Assembly: GCF_017114995.1 (NCBI RefSeq) | Contig: NZ_JABXKL010000017.1 | Coordinates: 1-64,000, forward strand | DNA length: 64,000 nt | Reading direction: 5' to 3' | Source of the DNA: Nostoc sp. NMS9 | GTDB lineage: Bacteria; Cyanobacteriota; Cyanobacteriia; Cyanobacteriales; Nostocaceae | In this document: one piece after another, positions 1 to 7,710 of the stretch | Numbering within the stretch: the stretch's first letter is position 1 | How the letters are laid out: every line of letters begins with the position of its first letter | Notes under the pieces: generated by a model | The model's database searches: none | The model's input: the letters and a program-made list of their open reading frames with translations, nothing else | What the model was told of the DNA's origin: nothing | Made by a program: the position numbers and the translations under genes

Positions 1-134
1 GAACCCAACTCCTTGTGTCAACTATTTTCTCCAAAATAATTTTGGACGGTTTTAGTGTCTCCTGAAACTGCCCACAGTACCGGGTTCTAGGCAACAATGG
101 TTTATGCACTGTGTTGACTAAGGATGGAAGAAGC

Positions 135-1034
135 GTGAATTTTCAGTCGGTAATAAGTTTATTGCATCATTTCTGGGGCGATCGCGGTTGTCTTATTGCC
201 CAGCCCTACGATATTGAAAAGGGGGCTGGTACTAAGAATCCCCAGACTTTTTTAAGAGCATTGGGGCCGGAACCTTGGGCTGTTGCTTACGTTGAGCCTT
301 GTCGTCGTCCTACTGATGGACGCTACGGCGAAAATCCCAACCGCTTCCAACACTATTATCAGTACCAAGTTCTGATTAAGCCATCACCAGATAATATTCA
401 GGAGATTTATCTTGATTCGTTAAGAGCTTTAGGTATTCGTCCTCAAGACCACGATATTCGGTTTGTAGAGGATAACTGGGAAGATGCAACTGTGGGAGCT
501 TGGGGCACTGGGTGGGAAGTATGGTTAGATGGGATGGAAGTTACTCAATTTACCTATTTCCAACAGTGTGGAGGAATTGATTGCCGTCCGGTGTCGATTG
601 AAATTACATACGGGTTAGAGCGGCTGACAATGTATCTCCAGCAAGTAGAAGCATTTACTAAGATCCAGTGGACAGACAACATTACTTATGGCGATGTTTT
701 CCTGCAAAGTGAGATTGAGCAATGTACATACAACTTTGAAGCGTCAAATCCTGAGTTGCTACTGACATTATTTAATTTGTATGAGCAGGAAGCTACCCAA
801 TTGACGGAACGAGGATTGGTATTGCCTAGCTTAGATTATGTAATGAAGTGTTCGCACACATTCAATCTGCTGGATGCTAGAGGTGTGATTTCGGTGACGG
901 AGAGAACTCGCTATATTGCCAGGATTCGGCATTTGGCTAGGAAGGTAGCTCATTTATATGTTGAGCAAAGGGAGAAGTTGGGTTTTCCGTTGCTCAAAGA
1001 TACTGTGAGTTCAACAGGAAGCCCAATATCCTAA
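135..1034 (+). CDS. glyQ: Glycyl-tRNA synthetase alpha subunit
   Basis: Alpha chain of the bacterial alpha2beta2 glycyl-tRNA synthetase, which charges tRNA-Gly with glycine in the cytoplasm. The class II core is plain: [29 protein letters not shown] and [14 protein letters not shown] are seen in the expected order, and about 300 residues is the normal length. An in-frame GTG at 111 would add eight residues. I prefer the GTG at 135 because the protein then starts VNFQS, as GlyQ proteins do, and the purine-rich AGGATGGAAG lies just upstream. The beta subunit gene glyS is not in the window; in cyanobacteria the two are usually unlinked (family knowledge). Confidence 0.96.
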   Translation: MNFQSVISLLHHFWGDRGCLIAQPYDIEKGAGTKNPQTFLRALGPEPWAVAYVEPCRRPTDGRYGENPNRFQHYYQYQVLIKPSPDNIQEIYLDSLRALGIRPQDHDIRFVEDNWEDATVGAWGTGWEVWLDGMEVTQFTYFQQCGGIDCRPVSIEITYGLERLTMYLQQVEAFTKIQWTDNITYGDVFLQSEIEQCTYNFEASNPELLLTLFNLYEQEATQLTERGLVLPSLDYVMKCSHTFNLLDARGVISVTERTRYIARIRHLARKVAHLYVEQREKLGFPLLKDTVSSTGSPIS

Positions 1035-1208
1035 AGGGTGCGGCTACACGAACTAAGTACAATTTTGTGTAAAATAAGAGCTGTTTGAAGGCAGAGGTAC
1101 GCAAAGTAAAGGCAAAGGTACGCAGAGTCGTCCAAATTTAATTCACTACGATTTTGTGTTCTGTTTATCCTTGTGGCGCTGAGGTTTAACCTAGGTATAT
1201 TTTTTTGA

Positions 1209-1305
1209 TGTAGCTTTTGTTAAAGGATAGAAATACGGTTAAATATTGTATCTAGAACATTAAAGCTACAAGAAGGATAAGGCCCGCCTGTGCGGGCTTT
1301 GTTTA
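1209..1305 (+). ncRNA. Candidate small RNA: long-range stem plus terminator
   Basis: A perfect 9-bp inverted repeat, TGTAGCTTT (1209-1217) and AAAGCTACA (1262-1270), encloses about 44 bases. It is followed within 12 bases by a GC-rich hairpin and a T-rich tail (1282-1301). No convincing reading frame lies between glyQ and this hairpin, which sits some 250 bases after the glyQ stop, so it is far for a glyQ terminator. A free-standing sRNA or a comEC leader would both fit. This is inference from structure; I recognise no RNA family. Confidence 0.3.
1282..1301 (+). terminator. Rho-independent terminator-like hairpin
   Basis: GCCCGC and GCGGGC form a 6-bp GC-only stem with a 4-base loop, followed by TTTGTTT on the + strand. 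It lies between glyQ and comEC, so it would end either a long glyQ transcript or a separate short RNA from the region just upstream. Confidence 0.6.
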
Positions 1306-1538
1306 TATAAACTTGATGGATTATACTCACCACAAGCATAAAAACTTTTCGCTGTTGCTAATTAGAGAGATAAAAAGCTCACGCAGAGGTGCTCCAAGCA
1401 CAGATAATAAGAGTTTGGAATATTTTATTTTTGAATTTCATAACCAAATTCAGCAACGCCGATTTTTCTTTATTGCTGCCCTATCTATATTTAAATCACC
1501 TGTAAATTCAGATTGCTAGGTGCTTTTACAAAAATCTT

Positions 1539-3893
1539 ATGATTCAAACCAGTGGTGTAATTATTTGTCTTGGCTACATTTTTGGGTTGCTGCTTACAGC
1601 AGTTCCCTGGGGTGGTGTGGGGATTTTGGTTGTGGGGATTGTGGGAGCAATACTTTTTAGAAAACGCATCACACTACAGCAATTTGCTCAGAAATCAGAA
1701 AATGCTGGAAGCAAAAATAAGGCAGTGCCTAATATTTGGCAAACTACTCCCCATCCTCGAATATGGCTAGCTGCTGGCTTGGTGGGATTACTGGCAACTC
1801 TATATTTTCAATGGCGAATGCCACAACCGGGTGCAAAAGATATTAGTCAGTTTGTCCCACCTGGAAATAGCAGTAATCAAGAACAACTTGTGATTGTACG
1901 CGGCGAAGTGGCGAGTAATCCCCGCTTAACTCGCAGTCAGCGAGGACAATTTTGGCTGGAAGCGACTCAGCTAGATGAAGTCAAAAATAATAAAGGTTCA
2001 GCGGGTGTTCCACAAGGGGTTACAGGCAAATTGTATGTGACAGTGCCTATACTTCAGGCTACTGGGTTATACCCTAGTCAACAAATTGCTGTGACTGGGA
2101 TTTTATACAAACCGAAGGCGGCTTCCAATCCTGGTGGTTTCGACTTTCAGAAGTTTCTCAAGCAGGAAGGAACGTTTGCCGGTCTAATTGGGCGACAAAT
2201 AAATGTTTTGGAGCCGGAACGTAAATGGGGATGGTGGCAAATTCGGGAGCGAATTGTGCGATCGCAAGTTCGTTGGTTGGGCATTCCTGAAGGACCTCTT
2301 GTCAGTGCAATGGTTTTAGGTAGCAAGGCTGTTGATTTACCCTACGATATCCGAGACTTATTTGTACAAGCCGGATTAGCTCATGCTTTAGCAGCTTCTG
2401 GATTCCAAACTTCTTTGATTTTGAGTGTGATTTTACAGTTAACAAGGCGGGCAAGAAAAGGAACGCAATTTACCCTTGGTTTTTTGGCTTTAATTATTTT
2501 TCTGAGTTTAACAGGGTTTCAACCTGCGGTTCTCAGAGCCGTAATTATGGGTTTTGCGGCATTAGTTGGTCTGCTATTAAAAAGGAAGGTAAAACAGTTT
2601 GGATCGTTACTATTGGCAGCAACTCTCCTATTAGTGTTTAATCCTCTATGGATTTGGGATTTAGGTTTTCAATTGAGTTTTTTAGCAACATTAGGATTAG
2701 TTGTAACAGTACCCGCATTAGTTAATTGTCTAGCATGGCTACCGCCTGCGATCGCTGCTTTGATTGCTGTTCCCCTAGCTGCAACTATTTGGACTTTACC
2801 TGTGCAACTTTTTGTCTTTGGAGTTGTACCATCTTATAGTCTGTTGCTGAATGTAGTTAGTACTCCATTAATTTCGATCATTAGTATAGGTGGAATTATC
2901 AGTGCGTTAGTAGGTTTAGTTTGGACTGAAGCAGGAAGCTTCCTAGCCGGGGTGTTACATTACCCTACTGATTGGTTAATTAAACTAGTGGAATTTTTTA
3001 GCAATTTGCCTGGAAATTCTGTTGCGGTGGGCAGCATATCTACTTGGCAGCTTTTGGCAATTTATATACTAATTATATTGGTCTGGCTAGTACCTTGGTG
3101 GCAAAGGCGGTGGTGGTTTGCTAATATGATTGCGATTGGTTTAGTATTCATCCCACTTTGGCATTATAAAAATACATTGTTTAGGATAACTGTCTTAGAA
3201 TCTGGTACGGAACCAATTGTAGTTGTTCAAGATCGAGGGACTGTAACTGTAATTAATAGTGGCGATGAAGGTACAGGACGTTTTACAATTTTACCGTTTT
3301 TACAACAGCAGGGTGTAAATCAAATAAATTGGGCGATCGCAACTGATTTCCAAGGCAATGAAAGTAATGCTTGGTTTGAATTAATGCAACGTTTACCAAT
3401 CAATAATTTTTATGAATATTTACCCCAAACAGATAATTCTATTACAACTCAGGCAATTCAACAGGAACTACAAAAACATCAAGGAATTTATCAACCATTA
3501 GCAGTTGGTCAAGCTGTGAAAGCTGGTTCGATAGTAGTGCAATTAATTAACGATCAATTACCTATTTTACAATTGCAAATTTTAGATCAGAATTGGTTAT
3601 TAGTAGGTAATGTTAAATCTAAAGAGGTACAACAACTAGTTAAAAATGGAAGTTTGACTCGCCCGCAAGTGCTTTGGTGTGCGCCTGAGTCATTGAAAGA
3701 TTTAGTTATTGCTCTGCAACCACAAGTAGCGATCGCTTCTTCTGCCAACTTTGATCCAAAAACTTTATCTGAACTGAATCAAAGCCAAACTAAACTGTTC
3801 TTTACGGGACGAGATGGGGCTATTCTATGGACTCCTAATGGTCAGTTTGAGGCGTTTATTGAATCAACAGAAAATAAATCATCTGTTTTATAA
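1539..3893 (+). CDS. comEC: ComEC/Rec2 family DNA-uptake channel
   Basis: Polytopic inner-membrane protein of the ComEC/Rec2 family, which carries single-stranded DNA across the membrane in natural transformation. At 784 residues it is full length. Seen in order: two N-terminal membrane helices, a soluble DUF4131-like region (about 95-230), the competence core with the signature AGLAHALAASGF (about 275-286) and many membrane segments to about residue 540, then a soluble C-terminal part. The C-terminal part sits where many ComEC proteins have a metallo-beta-lactamase-like nuclease domain, but no HxHxDH motif is visible, so hydrolysis there seems unlikely. ATG at 1539 gives a hydrophobic N-terminus. 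No other competence genes are nearby. Confidence 0.9.
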   Translation: MIQTSGVIICLGYIFGLLLTAVPWGGVGILVVGIVGAILFRKRITLQQFAQKSENAGSKNKAVPNIWQTTPHPRIWLAAGLVGLLATLYFQWRMPQPGAKDISQFVPPGNSSNQEQLVIVRGEVASNPRLTRSQRGQFWLEATQLDEVKNNKGSAGVPQGVTGKLYVTVPILQATGLYPSQQIAVTGILYKPKAASNPGGFDFQKFLKQEGTFAGLIGRQINVLEPERKWGWWQIRERIVRSQVRWLGIPEGPLVSAMVLGSKAVDLPYDIRDLFVQAGLAHALAASGFQTSLILSVILQLTRRARKGTQFTLGFLALIIFLSLTGFQPAVLRAVIMGFAALVGLLLKRKVKQFGSLLLAATLLLVFNPLWIWDLGFQLSFLATLGLVVTVPALVNCLAWLPPAIAALIAVPLAATIWTLPVQLFVFGVVPSYSLLLNVVSTPLISIISIGGIISALVGLVWTEAGSFLAGVLHYPTDWLIKLVEFFSNLPGNSVAVGSISTWQLLAIYILIILVWLVPWWQRRWWFANMIAIGLVFIPLWHYKNTLFRITVLESGTEPIVVVQDRGTVTVINSGDEGTGRFTILPFLQQQGVNQINWAIATDFQGNESNAWFELMQRLPINNFYEYLPQTDNSITTQAIQQELQKHQGIYQPLAVGQAVKAGSIVVQLINDQLPILQLQILDQNWLLVGNVKSKEVQQLVKNGSLTRPQVLWCAPESLKDLVIALQPQVAIASSANFDPKTLSELNQSQTKLFFTGRDGAILWTPNGQFEAFIESTENKSSVL

Positions 3894-3933
3894 AAAACTT
3901 AAAAATTCGGTGAATTCAAGTTGTATTAAATTT

Positions 3934-4404
3934 ATGACAATCTACTTTTATAGCACTCGTGAAGAATATGGCTGTTTCTCTAACTTTTCACCCCACGGTT
4001 TTGAATTAGATGGATTATACTGGTCAACTAGCGAACACTACTTTCAAGCACAAAAGTTTGTAAGTACACCTCATGTATAACAAATACGCCTAGTTAAAAC
4101 ATCTAAAGATGCGGCAAGAATGGGGCGTGAGAGAAACCGTCCCCTACGTCAAGATTGGGAACAAGTTAAAGACGACATCATGCGGCAAGCTGTGCTATGT
4201 AAATTTCAAACTCATACAGATATTAGAGATATCTTACTTTCCACAGGAAATGCAGAAATTGTTGAGAACTCGCCTATCGATTTTTATTGGGGTTGTGGAG
4301 CCGATGGCAGTGGTAAAAATATGCTAGGAAAAATTTTAATGGAGGTGCGGGATATCCTGCACAATACATACAGAGCATATATTAATAATAAAAGTGTTAA
4401 ATAA
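3934..4404 (+). pseudogene. NADAR (YbiA-like) family protein, broken by one in-frame stop
   Basis: NADAR proteins are N-glycosidases acting on ADP-ribose-type or riboflavin-intermediate substrates. The first part (3934-4077) reads SNFSPHGFELDGLYWSTSEH followed by YFQAQKF, the family signature. A TAA at 4078-4080 interrupts it, and the same frame continues with KTSKDAARMGRERNRPLR and ends SPIDFYWGCGADGSGKNMLG. Without the stop the product would be about 157 residues, the usual length. A change of one base from CAA or GAA would explain the stop. It begins 40 bases after comEC. Either it is a recent pseudogene or the second half restarts at ATG 4120, which would lack the first half of the active site. 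Confidence 0.85.
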
Positions 4405-4722
4405 TCTTGTAGGAAATAGTTTTTTAATCGAACTACTCCAGACGTAGAGAACACGAAGAGATAAGAAATAAAGACGATCGCAAACGCTCTAAAACTTCTA
4501 TAGAGTTATTATTCTTCATGAGTGGTAATCTAAAAATCTCGATTAAAATTCAATAGCGATCGCTATATAAACTCTCACCTCTTCTAAACTTATGCTGTGG
4601 TAAACGAGACTGCTGAAAGATGCATCCTGGTTTTGGGAACACTAAATTTAGCAGCAGACTTCACAGGAAGGAGTTGATGTCTAAAGGCGAATGGAATAAA
4701 CAGATCGAAAAATACAGCTCTC
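4405..4722. other. Gap upstream of TPR gene
   Basis: No gene is seen apart from a 28-codon frame (4677-4763) that starts with ATG after a strong AGGAAGGAG ribosome site and runs into the TPR gene in another frame. See the TPR entry: this may be the displaced true start. One HIP1 octamer is present. Confidence 0.3.
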
Positions 4723-5778
4723 TTGCAATTACCCATAACATACCTAAAATCAGTGAAGCGTAATACCATTACCCATGAATTTAATTCTAGTTCGCAAGCA
4801 GAAATAATACCTCCACAAGAAAGTGATGACCACTTGTCAGAAGCATCCAAGCTACTACGGCAAGGAATTCAACAGCAGCAAGCTGGCGAATTAATAACGG
4901 CTATGAAGTCTTTACAGCAATCCTTGGGGCTGTTTCAGGCGGTTGGCGATTTAGAAAAACAGGCACAGGTACTTTCTTTTTTAGGATTGGTAACTTACAG
5001 CGCTGGAGACTATAAAGGTGCTATCTCTTACTCCCAACAGTGTCTTTCTTTGCTCAATAACACTTCAGATTTAGCATTGCAAATGCAATCTCTTTCCCAT
5101 TTAGGCAATGCATACCGTCACCTGAATGATCATAAAAAGGCTATTGAGTTTCTAGAAAAATGTTTGAAAATAACGCAGCAACTCCAAGACAAACGAAGTC
5201 AAGTGGCAGCACTGAATAATCTGGGATTGGTGTATAAAGCTTTAGGCAACTTTACACAGGCTATTGAGTATCAGCAGCAAAGCTTAGAGATTGTGCGGGA
5301 ACTCAAAGATAATTGGGGCGAGGAACAGGTACTCAAGAACTTGGGTAATGCTTGGTATGCTTTGAACAATTACCCAAAAGCGATCGCCTATTATGAACAA
5401 TGTGTAGTACTATCACGCTCCTTAAAAAATGTTCGCAGTGCTTCTCAAGTGCTAAAGAATCTGGGCAATGCTTGTTATGCTTTAGGTGATTATACCAAAG
5501 CCATTAAGTATTATGAAGATCGGTTGCAATTAGCCAAAGAAATTCAAGACAAGCGTAGTGAGGAACAGTCATTAAATAGTTTAGGAGTTACTTGTGAAGC
5601 TTTGGGTGACTATAACAAAGCAATTACATATTATGAAGAACGTTTGTTGTTAGCTAGAAATACCAAAGATCGTCGCAGTGAAGAACAAGCTCTTGCCAGT
5701 CTGAAAGTCGCTTGCTACGCCTTGGGTGATTATGCCAAAGCTATGCAATATCAGCAGGAAACATCTTCAAATAGTTAA
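4723..5778 (+). CDS. Tetratricopeptide repeat protein
   Basis: A 351-residue protein built almost entirely of TPR units of the 40-residue kind found in NB-ARC/Rapsyn-like and kinesin-light-chain repeats, each with a core like LGNAYRHLNDHKKAIEFLEK. About seven units are seen from residue 40 to the end. No enzyme domain is present, so the likely role is protein binding. The start is uncertain: the TTG at 4723 lacks a good ribosome site, whereas an AGGAAGGAG followed by ATG at 4677 lies one frame away, so a small frameshift near 4720-4760 may have displaced the true N-terminus. The neighbours give no partner. Confidence 0.8.
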   Translation: MQLPITYLKSVKRNTITHEFNSSSQAEIIPPQESDDHLSEASKLLRQGIQQQQAGELITAMKSLQQSLGLFQAVGDLEKQAQVLSFLGLVTYSAGDYKGAISYSQQCLSLLNNTSDLALQMQSLSHLGNAYRHLNDHKKAIEFLEKCLKITQQLQDKRSQVAALNNLGLVYKALGNFTQAIEYQQQSLEIVRELKDNWGEEQVLKNLGNAWYALNNYPKAIAYYEQCVVLSRSLKNVRSASQVLKNLGNACYALGDYTKAIKYYEDRLQLAKEIQDKRSEEQSLNSLGVTCEALGDYNKAITYYEERLLLARNTKDRRSEEQALASLKVACYALGDYAKAMQYQQETSSNS

Positions 5779-5805
5779 AAAGTAAGACCGGATAACAATT
5801 CAAAA

Positions 5806-6504
5806 TTACTCGCACAGATCAATTTCCCCGATTGTCTTTTGTTGTTGGAGATATACGAGAACTTCTAATGTATCGACTTGGGGAAATTCTGCGTAAAAAT
5901 TACTCACACTCCAGAAGGGTTCGGGTGTTTCCAAGACTATTGTGCGATCGCCCCACTGTTCTAACCAAGGTAGCAATTTTTGTGGCGCTACTGGAGTACA
6001 TAACCAAACTGCTGCTGGAGAAAGCGCTCTCATGGCAGTTGCTGCTACCGCTATTGTCATACCTGTAGCAATGCCATCATCAACTAAGATGAGCGTAGCA
6101 TTCTCTGCATTCACTTGCGGACAAGCAGGAATTAATTGAGCCTCAAGAGACTTAGCAAGGTTTATTGCTTTATTTAAAGCTATTTCTCGCCACCGCGCAT
6201 CATGTTTAGAGCGAAATAGCTTTTGATCGGCCCAAAGAACATTTCCAGAAGTAGTCACTGCACCAATTGCTAATTCTGGGTTTTCTGGATGGCTAATCTT
6301 TTTTGCCACAACAATTGTCAACGGACAATCTAAAAGATGTGCTATTGGTGCTGCTACTGGTACACCCCCTCTTGGCAAAGCATAAACAATTGGTACAGGC
6401 TTTACTCCAGAATCAATAGTTTGCTGAGTCAAAACATCATGAATTACTCGCGCCAATAACTCACCTGCATGGGTACGATCGGCGAAAAGTGGGGTATGTG
6501 ACAT
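5806..6504 (-). CDS. Phosphoribosyltransferase family protein
   Basis: Type I phosphoribosyltransferase fold. The PRPP-binding loop is LILVDDGIATGMT (about residue 138-150 from the chosen start), and an N-terminal ALPRGGVPVA gives the second phosphate-binding loop. In this stand-alone cyanobacterial group the substrate is not known from sequence; it resembles predicted phosphoribosyltransferases more than Hpt or Apt. I take the ATG at 6504, giving MSHTPLFADR, because GGGGGAAAGC precedes it; an ATG five codons upstream is possible. It converges with the TPR gene, 27 bases apart, and faces away from the uracil-DNA glycosylase. Confidence 0.8.
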   Translation of the reverse strand: MSHTPLFADRTHAGELLARVIHDVLTQQTIDSGVKPVPIVYALPRGGVPVAAPIAHLLDCPLTIVVAKKISHPENPELAIGAVTTSGNVLWADQKLFRSKHDARWREIALNKAINLAKSLEAQLIPACPQVNAENATLILVDDGIATGMTIAVAATAMRALSPAAVWLCTPVAPQKLLPWLEQWGDRTIVLETPEPFWSVSNFYAEFPQVDTLEVLVYLQQQKTIGEIDLCE

Positions 6505-6695
6505 GCTTTCCCCCAGCATTTTAGGACGGCACTGCTTTTATCATGACTGAATTTTGTCTCAAATTAACTGATACAATAAGATTTGTATAAATAATTAAGT
6601 ATTCAGCAACAGTTTATTGTTCTGATAAATATCCAGCCAGAGGGCTATTTAAATCAGATATAACAGCTAGCGCTGATGCCAAAATCCTGATTTTC

Positions 6696-7376
6696 ATGAG
6701 CAGCGAAACCCAACTCAGCCTCTTCGACGACTCAACTTTTAACCAACGAGAACTGATTCCTACAGACGCGAAAATTCCGATCGCTCCCGGAACTTATTCT
6801 GACATAACGGAGTTGACACAGCATTGTGATCGCTGCCACCGTTGTGCATTGGGAGACACTCGCACTCATGCTGTTGTCGGACGTGGCAATCTCAAAGCAC
6901 CAATTATGGTCGTGGGAGAAGCGCCAGGTCAAAATGAAGATGAGACGGGTTTACCATTTGTAGGCAGATCGGGGCAATTGCTGGAGAAAATTTTGGCATC
7001 AGTGAATCTGACTACTGATCGTGATGTATATATTGCCAATATCAATAAATGTCGCCCACCAGAGAATAGAGTTCCCACTCCTGTAGAAGTGGCAGCTTGT
7101 CTACCCTACCTACTAGAACAAATTCGCTTAGTTGACCCCAAAATAATTCTGTTAACGGGTGCGACTGCTGTCAAAGGGATCACTGGTGATAAGCGGGGAA
7201 TTACGAAAATTCGCGGACAGTGGCTAGAGTGGGAAGGGCGTTTATGTATGCCAATTTTTCATCCTTCCTACTTGCTGCGTAACCCTTCTAAGGAAAGAGG
7301 TGCGCCGAAATGGTTGATGTGGCAGGATATCCAGGCAGTGCGTGCCAAGTTAGACGAAATTCAAAATAACAGCTAA
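6696..7376 (+). CDS. Uracil-DNA glycosylase, family 4 (iron-sulfur type)
   Basis: Removes uracil from DNA to start base-excision repair. Motif A is GEAPGQNED (residues 74-82) and the C-terminal motif is HPSYLLR (189-195). Cysteines at 47, 50, 119 and 135 have the spacing of the 4Fe-4S ligands of family 4 enzymes. Its 226 residues fit the family, with an N-terminal extension of about 35 residues. ATG at 6696 follows a HIP1-free AT-rich leader. It is a single-gene unit, divergent from the phosphoribosyltransferase. Confidence 0.93.
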   Translation: MSSETQLSLFDDSTFNQRELIPTDAKIPIAPGTYSDITELTQHCDRCHRCALGDTRTHAVVGRGNLKAPIMVVGEAPGQNEDETGLPFVGRSGQLLEKILASVNLTTDRDVYIANINKCRPPENRVPTPVEVAACLPYLLEQIRLVDPKIILLTGATAVKGITGDKRGITKIRGQWLEWEGRLCMPIFHPSYLLRNPSKERGAPKWLMWQDIQAVRAKLDEIQNNS

Positions 7377-7710
7377 TGTGGTAAATTTGCTCAAAATATA
7401 TAGCAATGCATATCGGATTTAACTAATTGCGATCGCTTTATTTTAATTCAAGTGGAAGCGATCACATTTGTGTTCAACGCTAACTTTACTAAATCTGGCT
7501 GAAGAATTTATTTTTTGGAATTTCATAAGTAATTAAAGATTCCCAAAGACATAGGCAAAGTAATACCAAGAGAACCTATTGACCAATTTATTTAAAATGT
7601 AAGTTTTATCATACTGCCAATTTTTGTATTATACTTGTGGTATAAAATGATGTCTTCTTTAGTAGTGTAACGATAAAACCTATATTTTAATTTACCTGTA
7701 TTTAATACTT
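7377..7710. other. AT-rich gap, nothing recognised
   Basis: This stretch separates the convergent glycosylase and STAND genes. It contains one HIP1 octamer and AT-rich sequence. I see no frame, hairpin with T-tail, or repeat that I can support. Confidence 0.5.

Noticed and set aside
1313..1519. 68-codon + strand frame between the hairpin and comEC
   Set aside because: Composition is unlike a protein, there is no ribosome site and the start overlaps the terminator tail.
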